DNA from: Candidatus Altimarinota bacterium
Lineage (GTDB): Bacteria > Patescibacteriota > Gracilibacteria > JAUYGZ01
Length of the DNA: 64,000 nt
NCBI GenBank assembly: GCA_029233985.1
Contig: JARGOK010000002.1
Coordinates: 62,001 to 126,000, forward strand
Direction of reading: 5' to 3'
Part shown: in pieces, positions 10,794-19,300 of the stretch
Layout: every line of letters begins with the position of its first letter
How positions within the stretch are numbered: the stretch's first letter is position 1
Position numbers and translations under genes: made by a program
Notes under the pieces: model-generated
Database searches by the model: none
Told to the model about the DNA's origin: nothing
The model's input: only the letters and a program-made list of their open reading frames with translations

Positions 10794-11105
10794 CTAATCA
10801 TCGGCAAAGGTGATCTTCATTCCAATTTCATGAAAATGTGGCAAGTACTTGGTCACTTCGAGGTGAAATTTTTCTCCTAGTTTCGAAGAAAACACTCCAT
10901 TTTTTCCACTTTCCATTTGCTTACACAACTTATCTTCCCAATTATGGACGATCTGTTTAATCTGTGCCCCCTCTTCATCAAATTGAGCCTTCATACCACG
11001 CTTATCTTGAGCATACATATTATCGACCAGCATAAACCGCATAAAATCATCACGATGAGCTTCAAACATTTGGTCAAAGTATTTTTTATATTTTGCTGAG
11101 GACAT
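10794..11105 (-). CDS. Small conserved-looking hypothetical protein
   Basis: 103 residues counting from ATG at 11105 (MSSAKYKKYFDQMFEAHRDDF). The open frame continues upstream but would overlap the preceding gene in an unlikely way, so the internal start is preferred. It is soluble, helical and charged, with no family I recognise. It sits 13 bases after the four-helix-bundle gene on the same strand, so the two may be co-transcribed. The 209 bases between it and the start of the surface-protein gene hold no gene I can support. Confidence 0.5.
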   Translation of the reverse strand: MSSAKYKKYFDQMFEAHRDDFMRFMLVDNMYAQDKRGMKAQFDEEGAQIKQIVHNWEDKLCKQMESGKNGVFSSKLGEKFHLEVTKYLPHFHEIGMKITFADD

Positions 11106-11118
11106 AGGAAATGATTGA

Positions 11119-11550
11119 TTAGGATTGCAAAGACTGAAACGATTGAGAGGATAAGCGTTCAATATCAATATTTCCAACTTTTTTAAGTTGCGCATGAATG
11201 AATTTCTTCAATAAATAATCCGTCTTACAAATTTGAGATCTCAATTGATCATAATCAGTAGTATTCAAATACTTAAGACGGTATGAAAGTTCAATATGAT
11301 TATCTACTTCAACCAAAGAAGATCGTGATATAATAAAAAAATGCCTTCTGTCATTCAATTTAATTCTTTCATTTCCTTCTGCAATATTAGCCATTACGGA
11401 AGAAGATGCCCTTCTAAGCTGACTCACTAATCCATATTTTTCAGCACTAGGAAAAGACTCAGTACTTTTATAAACCATCAAAGTCAATTCACAAGCCTCC
11501 TTCCAGACAATCAATTTTCTAAACGTTCCATTTCTATTATTCATCATCAA
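11119..11550 (-). CDS. Four-helix-bundle protein (S23 / 23S-IVP family)
   Basis: 143 residues. The sequence FRKLIVWKEACELTLMVYK followed by LVSQLRRASSSVMANIAEG is the hallmark of the four-helix-bundle family first found inside intervening sequences of 23S rRNA genes and common as stand-alone genes in candidate phyla. The arginine-containing helix 2 and the NIAEG turn are intact. No rRNA is nearby, so this is a free-standing copy. Its cellular role is unknown. Confidence 0.85.
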   Translation of the reverse strand: MMMNNRNGTFRKLIVWKEACELTLMVYKSTESFPSAEKYGLVSQLRRASSSVMANIAEGNERIKLNDRRHFFIISRSSLVEVDNHIELSYRLKYLNTTDYDQLRSQICKTDYLLKKFIHAQLKKVGNIDIERLSSQSFQSLQS

Positions 11551-11673
11551 TAGCGTTAGTATACTTCAAGAGTACATGTATTTATGTACATGAAAAGAAG
11601 CAAGCATTTACATTTAACGCAAAAAGAAGTGTAATTCCTTTTCAATCATCTCAATCCTTAAAAATCCTCTTCA

Positions 11674-12378
11674 TTATCCTACGATCGTACCAATCGTCCC
11701 TTCAATCGCCTTTAATAAATTCCCATTTTCTCCAAAAGAAAACACTCGAATAGGAAGATTTCCATCTCGACAAAGGGCAATAGCCGCTCCATCCATCACT
11801 TTCAGATCTTTTTCCAAGACTTCATCAAAGCTCACACTCTCGTATTTTTTTGCATCTGCATTTGTATTTGGATCTTTATCATACACACCATCGGTATTGG
11901 TGCCTTTCAAAAGCATATCACAATTGAGCTCTAGAGCACGTAGCGCCGAAGAACTATCCGTAGTAAAAAACGGATTTCCTGTCCCACCCGCACAAATCAC
12001 TATCCGACCTTTATTCAAATGATGATCAGCCTTCACTTTCAAATACGCTTCTGCGAGCTGAGGCACATGTATAGCACTCATTACACGAGCATCTACACCG
12101 GCAGTATTGATAGCCGAACTCAACGCCACACTATTCATTATAGTAGCGAGCATCCCCATATAATCCGAAGAAACCCGGTCAATCCCCGAATCCGTATTAT
12201 CTCGATACCTCCAAATATTCCCAGCACCCACCACTATCGCCAGCTGGTACCCAGCTTTATGAGCTTCTAAAAGCTGAGCTGAAAGACTTTCGAGCAACGA
12301 AAAATCAATTCCAGACTCCTGATCGCCCAGGAAAGCCTCTCCAGAAAGTTTGAGTAACACACGTTTTGTTTCAGCCAT
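11674..12378 (-). CDS. pyrH: UMP kinase
   Basis: 234 residues from ATG at 12378 (MAETKRVLLKLSGEAFLG); nine further in-frame residues upstream are not needed. Amino-acid-kinase fold of the bacterial hexameric UMP kinase: LLKLSGEAF near the N-terminus for phosphate binding, VGAGNIWR-R at about 55, SDYMGMLATIMN for the UMP site, and LLKGTNTDGVYDKDP near 160-175 for ATP. It phosphorylates UMP to UDP in pyrimidine nucleotide synthesis. The usual partners tsf and frr are not beside it. Length and motifs are normal. Confidence 0.95.
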   Translation of the reverse strand: MAETKRVLLKLSGEAFLGDQESGIDFSLLESLSAQLLEAHKAGYQLAIVVGAGNIWRYRDNTDSGIDRVSSDYMGMLATIMNSVALSSAINTAGVDARVMSAIHVPQLAEAYLKVKADHHLNKGRIVICAGGTGNPFFTTDSSSALRALELNCDMLLKGTNTDGVYDKDPNTNADAKKYESVSFDEVLEKDLKVMDGAAIALCRDGNLPIRVFSFGENGNLLKAIEGTIGTIVG

Positions 12379-12468
12379 AAAAATGATGAATGATATCTCT
12401 ATCATTTATAGAGCATTTTAAGCGAAACATAAAGCAAACCCTAAGAGCTAGCATATAAAACAACTCAA

Positions 12469-12496
12469 TTGACTTTTTATCAACTAGGCATATACT
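12469..12496 (+). promoter_or_regulatory. Sigma-70 promoter for the 12694 gene
   Basis: TTGACT at 12469-12474, 16 bases, then TATACT at 12491-12496. Transcription would begin near 12503 and leave a leader of about 190 bases. pyrH starts in the opposite direction at 12378, so the region is intergenic. Confidence 0.6.
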
Positions 12497-12502
12497 AGAC
12501 AA

Positions 12503-12693
12503 CCTGAATGGAATCTCTGTTCAGACTGTCCTTTGTCATGTCAGAAGAATACTGAAGGAGGGGAGAAGTTTTTACATTATGAATTTTTCATTTTACGTTA
12601 AAGACTTCTCCCCTCCTTCAACGGAAGATGGGCGGCACCGAACGGTTCGGTATGTTTCGCCTGTCTCTTTACAGGCTCTGAAAGGAAAAAGAC
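12503..12693 (+). promoter_or_regulatory. Folded 5' leader with three hairpins
   Basis: A long inverted repeat pairs 12554-12574 with 12599-12619 (20 of 21 bases, loop about 24). ACCGAA at 12637-12642 pairs with TTCGGT at 12646-12651, and GCCTGT at 12659-12664 with ACAGGC at 12671-12676. The last hairpin ends just before the AAAGGAAAA ribosome-site region and the GTG start at 12694, so it could control translation. The first hairpin has no T-run and faces away from pyrH, so it is not pyrH's terminator. Confidence 0.5.
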
Positions 12694-13590
12694 GTGAGAA
12701 ATATCTCGCTTATCGTGGCCTTCTTGGCCTTGCTCACTTCCATCAACCCAGCTCAAGCCCAGGATGCTCGCATCAATCGCGACATGGTCTTTCGAGCAAA
12801 AGGCGGCGCTGGTCTTTTCGTCACTGGCAACAAGCACCAGAACAACGATCCCGTTCTCGCAGATCGGAATCGAAAATCTGATGCTGGATTCGCCTTCGGT
12901 GAAGGAAGTATCTACGCCGTGGTTGGTCGCAATAACCAAAAGTCAGAATACCTCGTAGGTATCAAAGGAGGCCATTTCGGTAGTTCAGATACCGATGGGG
13001 TGGTCCCAACGGATATAAAACCAAGAATCTTGGATTACAAACTTTCCTACGGCGCTGCATCAATTGGGCTCCTTAACAGGGAAGCGCGTATAGTTCGGGC
13101 AGACATCTCATTGGACCTCGGGGTTGCCTATCGCGACTTCATTACCTATGAGACGATGTTCATGGCTCAGTTCGACATGGACATCGAAATCAGCCTCGTC
13201 AAACCCTTCGGGATCTACTTCGGTCTCTACGGACTGGGACTAGAGGGCAAAAGCGAACGATATCGTCGGGAGATTCGAGGTGAGGCAGGGCTTCAGCTCT
13301 GGCAGACCTTCGAAGACCCTTTCAAGCTTCATTTCCGTCATGCGAAGATCGGTGGCTTCGTCGGCGCCAAGTGGGAACGGGATCGAAACACCCCAGTTAT
13401 ATACAAGGAGGAACAATTTTTCCTTGGTCCCAAAGCCACACTAGATTTCGGAGTAATTCAATTCGTAATCGAGTGTAGAGTTCCGGGTTCGAGTCGAACT
13501 GTCATCGAAAGAGTGAGTTTCAACACCCGAAAAAGTAAAGACGGATACCGAATAATTGCACCACAAGCCTATTTAAAAATCACCTTCTGA
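12694..13590 (+). CDS. Exported beta-rich protein, unknown function
   Basis: 298 residues, GTG start chosen because it is followed by a clean signal peptide (RNISLIVAFLALLTSINPAQAQ, cleavage after AQA expected). The mature part is rich in alternating aromatic and small residues with many Gly, resembling a beta-sandwich or barrel; it ends in ITF. I do not recognise a family. The gene is more GC-rich than its neighbours, as are the next two plus-strand genes, and sits alone between its own promoter and a strong hairpin. Possible acquired DNA. Confidence 0.6.
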   Translation: MRNISLIVAFLALLTSINPAQAQDARINRDMVFRAKGGAGLFVTGNKHQNNDPVLADRNRKSDAGFAFGEGSIYAVVGRNNQKSEYLVGIKGGHFGSSDTDGVVPTDIKPRILDYKLSYGAASIGLLNREARIVRADISLDLGVAYRDFITYETMFMAQFDMDIEISLVKPFGIYFGLYGLGLEGKSERYRREIRGEAGLQLWQTFEDPFKLHFRHAKIGGFVGAKWERDRNTPVIYKEEQFFLGPKATLDFGVIQFVIECRVPGSSRTVIERVSFNTRKSKDGYRIIAPQAYLKITF

Positions 13591-13606
13591 CCCAAACAAA
13601 GGACAC

Positions 13607-13633
13607 GCCCCGCATCACTTGTGATCGCGGGGC
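13607..13633 (+). terminator. Strong GC hairpin after the 12694 gene
   Basis: GCCCCGC at 13607-13613 pairs with GCGGGGC at 13627-13633, continued inward by ATCAC / GTGAT with a two-base loop. It lies 17 bases past the stop codon. There is no real T-run after it, so it may be a terminator of a weaker type or an mRNA-end stabiliser. Confidence 0.5.
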
Positions 13634-13708
13634 TGTTCGACATATACATCCCAAAGTTCCTAAAGTTCACAACTCTCCCAATACTCCCACTCCCCCCACC
13701 TCTTCCCC

Positions 13709-13736
13709 TTGACAATATCAAATTAAATAGTACAAT
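13709..13736 (+). promoter_or_regulatory. Sigma-70 promoter for the 14111 lipoprotein gene
   Basis: TTGACA at 13709-13714, 16 bases, then TACAAT at 13731-13736. This is close to consensus. The transcript would start near 13743, giving a leader of about 370 bases before the ATG at 14111. Confidence 0.65.
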
Positions 13737-13742
13737 ATAACA

Positions 13743-14110
13743 GCTCTTTTGTTTGTCAATTCGACGATTCCTCTGAGTTGGAGCGGTTTCAGTCACGTAC
13801 TCGAAACTTTCCAAAACACTCAAAGTAGAGTCAAACCGATAATACAACCAAAAGATTGAACTTTGAAAGATCGCTATGTCTTATACATTGGACTGACAAA
13901 TAGGCGAAGAAATCTCACACGTCATTGCGAGCAAAGCGTCGCAATCCCGTGAGGTGAAGTAATTCCCCCCATATCACACTGCGTGGTTCCCCTTTCAAGG
14001 GGTTAGGGGTCAATAGTACTTCTTCCTCTATCTGTCAGTCCAAATTCTCGGCCCTCCCTCCCTGCGGAGGCCAAAAACCGCCCCGCAGGGGCAAAAGAAA
14101 GGAGGTTCCG
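13743..14110 (+). promoter_or_regulatory. Long, highly folded 5' leader (multi-branch)
   Basis: An 11-bp perfect stem pairs TTGGACTGACA at 13888-13898 with TGTCAGTCCAA at 14033-14043 and closes a loop of about 134 bases. Inside it ATTGCGA / TCGCAAT pair near 13923-13944, extended by CTCA..CG with CGTGAG, and CCCCTT / AAGGGG pair near 13990-14002. After it CCCTGCGG near 14070 pairs with CCGCAGGG. The arrangement resembles a structured cis-regulatory RNA, but I cannot match it to a known riboswitch class. This gap of about 520 bases holds no protein gene. Confidence 0.5.
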
Positions 14111-14121
14111 ATGAGGAACCT
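14103..14121 (+). promoter_or_regulatory. Hairpin with the start codon in its loop
   Basis: AGGTTCC at 14103-14109 pairs with GGAACCT at 14115-14121; the five-base loop contains the ATG at 14111-14113. The left arm includes part of the GGAGG ribosome site, so the fold would mask initiation. Confidence 0.55.
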
Positions 14122-14581
14122 TTTCCGATTAATCACTTTAGTCGCTTTATCCACATGCATGATTGCATGTGGTGGTTCTTCCACCGGAGGCAACTCCGGT
14201 GGAAATATCAACAATGGAGGGGTGACATTCAACCACCCCAACAACCCAAACACGAGAGCCGTCTCAACGGCTCTCGTGTCGATAGAAAAAAATTCTGTTA
14301 CGAGCCGCGAGGCTCGTATCAGAATCAATCCGATCAATATGGAATCAAGGAACATCACCGTTCGGATATTATTTCCGAACGGAGAATTCCAAAGTTCAGA
14401 CCTCGCCCCAATGGGGGGCCAAGTTCTGACACCATTTTACGTGGTAGACAATGAGAAAATCACACTGATCTTCTCTGACGAACAAGGAAACCAGGTGGCC
14501 CCTCCGGCCGACCTGGATGTCTTTCTAATTTCCTCCGCGGACACAACCGCAGAAGTCATGGTCCAGATCTTTGGACCATGA
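14111..14581 (+). CDS. Small lipoprotein; hairpin-saturated coding sequence
   Basis: 156 residues. The signal sequence RNLFRLITLVALSTCMIAC ends in a lipobox-like IAC, followed by GGSSTGGNSGG. The rest is a beta-rich domain with no family I recognise. The DNA is remarkable: perfect short inverted repeats follow one another through the frame, at 14151-14172 (9 bp), 14179-14204 (11 bp, loop GCAA), 14250-14279 (13 bp), 14292-14325 (14 of 15, loop GCGA), 14358-14382 (9 bp), about 14491-14516, and near 14558-14581 over the stop codon. Composition is more GC-rich than the surroundings. Confidence 0.65.
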   Translation: MRNLFRLITLVALSTCMIACGGSSTGGNSGGNINNGGVTFNHPNNPNTRAVSTALVSIEKNSVTSREARIRINPINMESRNITVRILFPNGEFQSSDLAPMGGQVLTPFYVVDNEKITLIFSDEQGNQVAPPADLDVFLISSADTTAEVMVQIFGP

Positions 14582-14637
14582 CTTCAAGTCCGGCAGGACT
14601 TAAAACATGCAAGACGTAGTATCTTTCAAGCTCATCT

Positions 14638-14676
14638 AAGTCTCTCCGCCCCTGGTGGAGAGACTTTTCCTTTTAT
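14638..14676 (+). terminator. Rho-independent terminator
   Basis: AAGTCTCTCC at 14638-14647 pairs perfectly with GGAGAGACTT at 14657-14666, followed by TTCCTTTTAT. It ends the lipoprotein transcript about 55 bases past its stop codon. Confidence 0.8.
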
Positions 14677-14705
14677 AAAATATATTAAACAATAAAGAAG
14701 TAGTA

Positions 14706-14734
14706 TTGACAAATACACCAAAAGAGACTATATT
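14706..14734 (+). promoter_or_regulatory. Sigma-70 promoter for the 14933 gene
   Basis: TTGACA at 14706-14711, exactly 17 bases, then TATATT at 14729-14734: one of the best promoters in the window. Transcription would start near 14741. Confidence 0.75.
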
Positions 14735-14740
14735 TCCGAT

Positions 14741-14932
14741 CTCTTTTGCAACAATATTTCTTGTGCAAAAGAAGCTCTTTGACAGCTTCGCAGCTTTATC
14801 AAGCAACAAACAGACTCTGCAATGGAGCTCTGTCGTTCTATAGCATTTACGGACGCCAGAGACCATTGCAGAGCCAAATATGGCCCTGATGGATTTCTAC
14901 ATCTTACACCCCCTTGAGGGGATGAGGATATC
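14741..14932 (+). promoter_or_regulatory. Folded 5' leader of the 14933 gene
   Basis: TCTTTTGC near 14742 pairs with GCAAAAGA near 14764. CTCTGCAATGG near 14815 pairs perfectly with CCATTGCAGAG near 14863, with CTCTG / CAGAG nested inside. GCC / GGC flank an ATAT loop near 14875, and CCCC / GGGG pair at about 14911-14920 just before the ribosome site. No gene fits in this 351-base gap; its content is terminator, promoter and this leader. Confidence 0.5.
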
Positions 14933-16084
14933 ATGAACAATTCACAAACTGCTGCTGTGCAGTATAAAACCAGCATTCTTTCGCTCATCGCCCTCGTCAC
15001 CCTCCTCGTGGGGTGTGGAGGCGGTGGTGGTGGCGGTGGCGGTGGTGCTGGAGCTTCGGCTCCAAGCTCACCGCAAAACCAACCGGCGCAGTTCAGAGTG
15101 ATGAGGCTTTCCTTGGACGAATACGTCCTTGAGAGCCTTAATACCGGAGCAACCGTTAATTCTTCATACTTGTACGAAGAATTGACCGCCACTGGTGCGG
15201 TAATCTCATCTGAAACAGCTCCTGTCGCCATGCTCACTTTGGCCAATAGAACGGATCCAGTCCGAGTTCGGCTCGAGTTCGATGAGCCGGGCTTCGCGAT
15301 CGCCACGTTCGAGGTCGAAATCGACCCGACCGACCTGAGCCAGCTCGCGCTCGACGTGAGCATCGATCAAAAGAATCAATTCATTGACGCAAACGGAGCA
15401 GCAATCCCACTTCCGAGTGGGACCATGCTGCGCCTAAGCGCGATGATCACATCACCTCAAAACGTACTCGGACTAACTCCCGTAGACTCACCAACGCTTC
15501 GCTGGGAAACCAGCACAGCGATGGTGACGTCTGAGAGTGATCCGCTCTTTACTCTCACAAACGCCACTTCGGTGGTGAGCACCTTCACCGTAAACCTCAC
15601 GGCCACCTCATCGGTCGTGAGACAAGCTGACGGTATTGCCTTCATTGAAGGCAATACTTCAGCCACGTTCCTCGTTTCTCCTGCGGGAGGGGCCGGTGGA
15701 AACACCGGTGGTGGTAATAACGGAGGCGGTGGTAACACCGGTGGTGGAGGGATGGTCAATCCCGACTTTGGAATTGCTCTCATCAGCTCATCCACGATCA
15801 CGGGTCAAGATGTGTCTATTTCGATTGATCCAGGTGGGACAACTCCACCAGGAACAAACGAGGCCCTCCTGGTCGTCGTGGAAAGTTCAACAGGAAGTAC
15901 AGCAAGTACATTTCTGTTCACAAGCTCTCCAGCCGTGTTCAACAGGTTACCGCGCGGCATCTCAAAAATTACCGTAACCCGCGGAAGCATAGTCCTCCTC
16001 AACCAGCGAGAGCTGGTCGAAGGAGGTATGATTACCGCGGACATCCAAAACAACGTCGAGGTCAACAACGGCTCTACGCCGTAG
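14933..16084 (+). CDS. Glycine-rich lipoprotein; hairpin-rich coding sequence
   Basis: 383 residues. A long N-region precedes a hydrophobic stretch and lipobox-like LVGC, then a run of glycines and a beta-rich body with a second Gly/Asn linker (GGNTGGGNNGGGGNTGGGG) near 250-270. Probably a surface lipoprotein with two domains. The coding DNA again contains many short perfect hairpins: 15049-15064 (loop TTCG), 15155-15186, 15313-15326, 15406-15421 (loop TCCG), 15633-15657 (11 bp), 15678-15689, 15693-15708 (loop GAAA) and 16058-16092, the last spanning the stop codon. GGCCTC / GAGGCC at 16099-16118 follows. No family recognised. Confidence 0.65.
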   Translation: MNNSQTAAVQYKTSILSLIALVTLLVGCGGGGGGGGGGAGASAPSSPQNQPAQFRVMRLSLDEYVLESLNTGATVNSSYLYEELTATGAVISSETAPVAMLTLANRTDPVRVRLEFDEPGFAIATFEVEIDPTDLSQLALDVSIDQKNQFIDANGAAIPLPSGTMLRLSAMITSPQNVLGLTPVDSPTLRWETSTAMVTSESDPLFTLTNATSVVSTFTVNLTATSSVVRQADGIAFIEGNTSATFLVSPAGGAGGNTGGGNNGGGGNTGGGGMVNPDFGIALISSSTITGQDVSISIDPGGTTPPGTNEALLVVVESSTGSTASTFLFTSSPAVFNRLPRGISKITVTRGSIVLLNQRELVEGGMITADIQNNVEVNNGSTP

Positions 16085-16217
16085 TTGACCTCAAAAAAGG
16101 CCTCTTGAAAGGGAGGCCATCGGTTGCTTGATACACCCCTGCAAGCTGTCAAAGAACCGATTTACATCACATGATACAATCACCAAGAGTTTCTTTGGGT
16201 TTTTACACTAAAAATAC

Positions 16218-16245
16218 TTGACAACATTAATTATATCTGTATAGT
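16218..16245 (+). promoter_or_regulatory. Sigma-70 promoter for the SLH protein
   Basis: TTGACA at 16218-16223, 16 bases, TATAGT at 16240-16245. The leader to the ATG at 16320 is about 68 bases and, unlike the three leaders before it, shows no obvious fold. Confidence 0.65.
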
Positions 16246-16319
16246 AACTACCTTGCCGACACAAAATAAAAAACAAAAAAACGTCCACAGATATTTTTTG
16301 TATTTCTTTTTTCATACTT

Positions 16320-19300
16320 ATGAAAAACTTCCTGTCTCACATTGCAAAGCGATTCACTGCCTTCACGATGGCACTCGTGCTTGCACTCAGTTCTACTATT
16401 ATTAGCGTTCCTCAAACGATTGCTCAAGGAGCACCAGGAGCACTCAACTTTAGTTTCAATACTCCTAATACCTTCCCAGCTCAACCTGTGAGCTTCACCA
16501 TAAACGACGACAACAATGGAGGAGCCCAACAAGCCTTTGGAAATGACATCTTTGGAAACAATGCCTTTCCAAGCGGAGACTACACGGTAAATGTGACCAA
16601 CATGCCTGCAGGGTTTAGCATCATCGCTGGAGCAAACTACAGCGTAGCGACTGCAAACAGTGCGCAGTTGACACTAGCACCTGGAGGAAATCAATTGCTT
16701 TTGATAAACATTGCACAAAACGCCTCTATTCTAGACCTCGATTTCAGTACACCAGCGACTTTCCCAGCTCAACCTGTTAGCTTTACAGTCAACGACAACA
16801 ACGCCGCAGGGAACCAAATAGCAAGCTCCAATGACACTCTCCTCAACAACGCTTTCCCAGCTGGAGACTTCACCGTGAATGTGACCAATATGCCAGCAGG
16901 TTTTGCTATCGCACCAGGAAACAACTACACGGTTGCTTCTAGCAACTCTGCTACATTTTCTACAGTCGTGGGAGGGAATCTCGATTTCACCATAAACATC
17001 ACTCAAAATAGCTCTATTCTAGAGATTGATTTCAACAGACCAGCAATGTTTCCTGTTCAACCAATCATCTTTACCGTAAACGACAACAACAATGCTGGAG
17101 CTCAAGTCGCAGCATCAAACAACGACCTCATCAATAACGCTTTCCCAGCTGGAGACTTCACGGTAAATATCACCAATATGCCTGCAGGTTTTGCTATCGC
17201 ACCTGGAAACAACTACGCCGTTGCTTCTAGTAACTCTGCTACATTTACCACTGTGGCTGGAGGAAACCTCGACTTCACCATCAATATCGCACAAAATAGT
17301 GCCGATCTAACATTCAATTTCAACACACCAGGAACTTTCCCAGCTCAACCTGTCAGCTTCTCTATCACAGACAACAATGGTGGTGCTCAGGTTGCTGCCG
17401 GAGACAACATGCTCCAAAACAACGCCTTTCCACTTGGAGACTTCACAGTAACGATCACCAATATGCCTGCAGGATTCATCATTACTCCTGGAAACACATA
17501 TACAGTTGCCTCTACAAACACTGCTACATTTAGCACAACTGCAGGAGGAAACCTCAATTTCACCATCAATATCGTCCAAAACAGCGGAACAGTAAACCTG
17601 AGCTTCAACAGACCAGGAAACTTCCCAGCTCAACCAATCGCCTTTATCATCACAGACAACAATGGTGGTGCTCAAGTTGCCGCTGGAAACGACACCTTGC
17701 TCAATACTGCAATCCCAACTGGAGACTTTACTATCACACTTACAAACCTTCCTGCTGGATTCAATATTGGAGCAAATGCAGGATACACAGCTACAGGACC
17801 AAACTCCGCTACTTTTAGCGTCGTACAAGGACAAGTCCTCAATCTAGGAGTGAATATCCTTGATGGATCGTCAGGTACTGGTGCGCTTCAGTTCAACCTC
17901 ACCCCAGCAACACAAACGGTTGCCTACACTATTACTGGCCAAAACACTGGTACAACAGTAGCGGGGACCAATACTTTCAATAACAATGCACTTCCAGCAG
18001 ATACCTACACAATTGCATTCAGCCTTCCAGGCGCTCAAGTGATCCAAGCAGGTGCTGGATTCACAGCAAGTGGGAAATCAGTATCCCTAGTTCTCAACGC
18101 TGGAGACAACCTCAATTTTACTTTCAATATCGTAGGAAATGGTGGTGGAGGTGGAAGCAGACGTCGTCGAAATAGAGCTCCAAGCTTCTTCGCAACGAAT
18201 GACAACAAAAACGGGACACCATTTGGAGATAGCCCTGTAAATTATACCGTCTTCACAGACGAAGCCATCAGTATCACTCTGACAGCCACAGATATGAACA
18301 TGGATGACAACCTCAAGCTCGAATTCATCAATGATGGATCAAAAGCTGGAAACAAAGCCATCTACACACCACACATTCCTCCAATGATGCAGTCTGAAAA
18401 GAAAGCAACACTGACATGGACACCAATGGCATCAGATATCGGCGAAACGGTTTTTACCTTCAAGGCTTCAGACGACTTCGAAGCAACAGCCGAATACAGC
18501 ATTGTGGTAAATGTCGTAGAACAACCCACCAACAAGCTCCCAACAATCACGTTCAGTACTGCAGATGGAGCAGTTCAAAACCCGCTTCATATCAAGAAAG
18601 GAAGTATGAATTTAGATCTTATGGTGACCGCAAAAGATGAAAATACCAATCAACTACTCGATCTTAGACTCTTGGTAGACGCAGCTAGCTCAAATAACAA
18701 AGCAATGTTTAGCATCACAAATCCTCCTGTCACAGACTTCCTCGCGGAAAGAGGGTTCAACCCAGCAAACGGAAGATTCCAGTGGATGGCAAAAGATGCA
18801 GCTGCCTCAGCTGATCCATACAAGTTTGTTTTCCAGGTCATTTCAGGACTCGATACAGTAATGGTTACACTCAATATCTTCATTTCTGAAAATGGAAATG
18901 TCACGATCGCTCCACCAACAACCCCACCGACAACTCCACGAACAGTCACTCCTGAGCAACCAAATGGAGGTGGTGGAAGTGGAGGAGGAGGAGGAGGTGG
19001 TGTCAATCAAAGAGTACCTTTTCCAGACGATGTAGAAGGAAACGAAAACCTTACAGATGAAGAAAGAACAGCACTTCAAGACAAAATAAAAAGCTGTCAA
19101 TTCCGAGACAACAAGACCGAATCAGTTGTTATGCTCTGTGTACTCGGAGTCATCAATGGACCAACATCAACACGAAACTTCAGCGGAGAAAAGAAAAACC
19201 AAAAGTACTTTGGACGAGAAAAAATCACACGTGCAGCCTTCACAAAGATGATGGTCAACATCACTTATCAACCTTCAAAGATAGAACGTGTGGCTAAGCT

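Noticed and set aside
14728-15363. 211-residue minus-strand frame over the start of the 14933 gene
   Set aside because: Mirror of the glycine-rich lipoprotein; poly-Pro reflects poly-Gly on the other strand. The plus strand has promoter, leader and lipobox.
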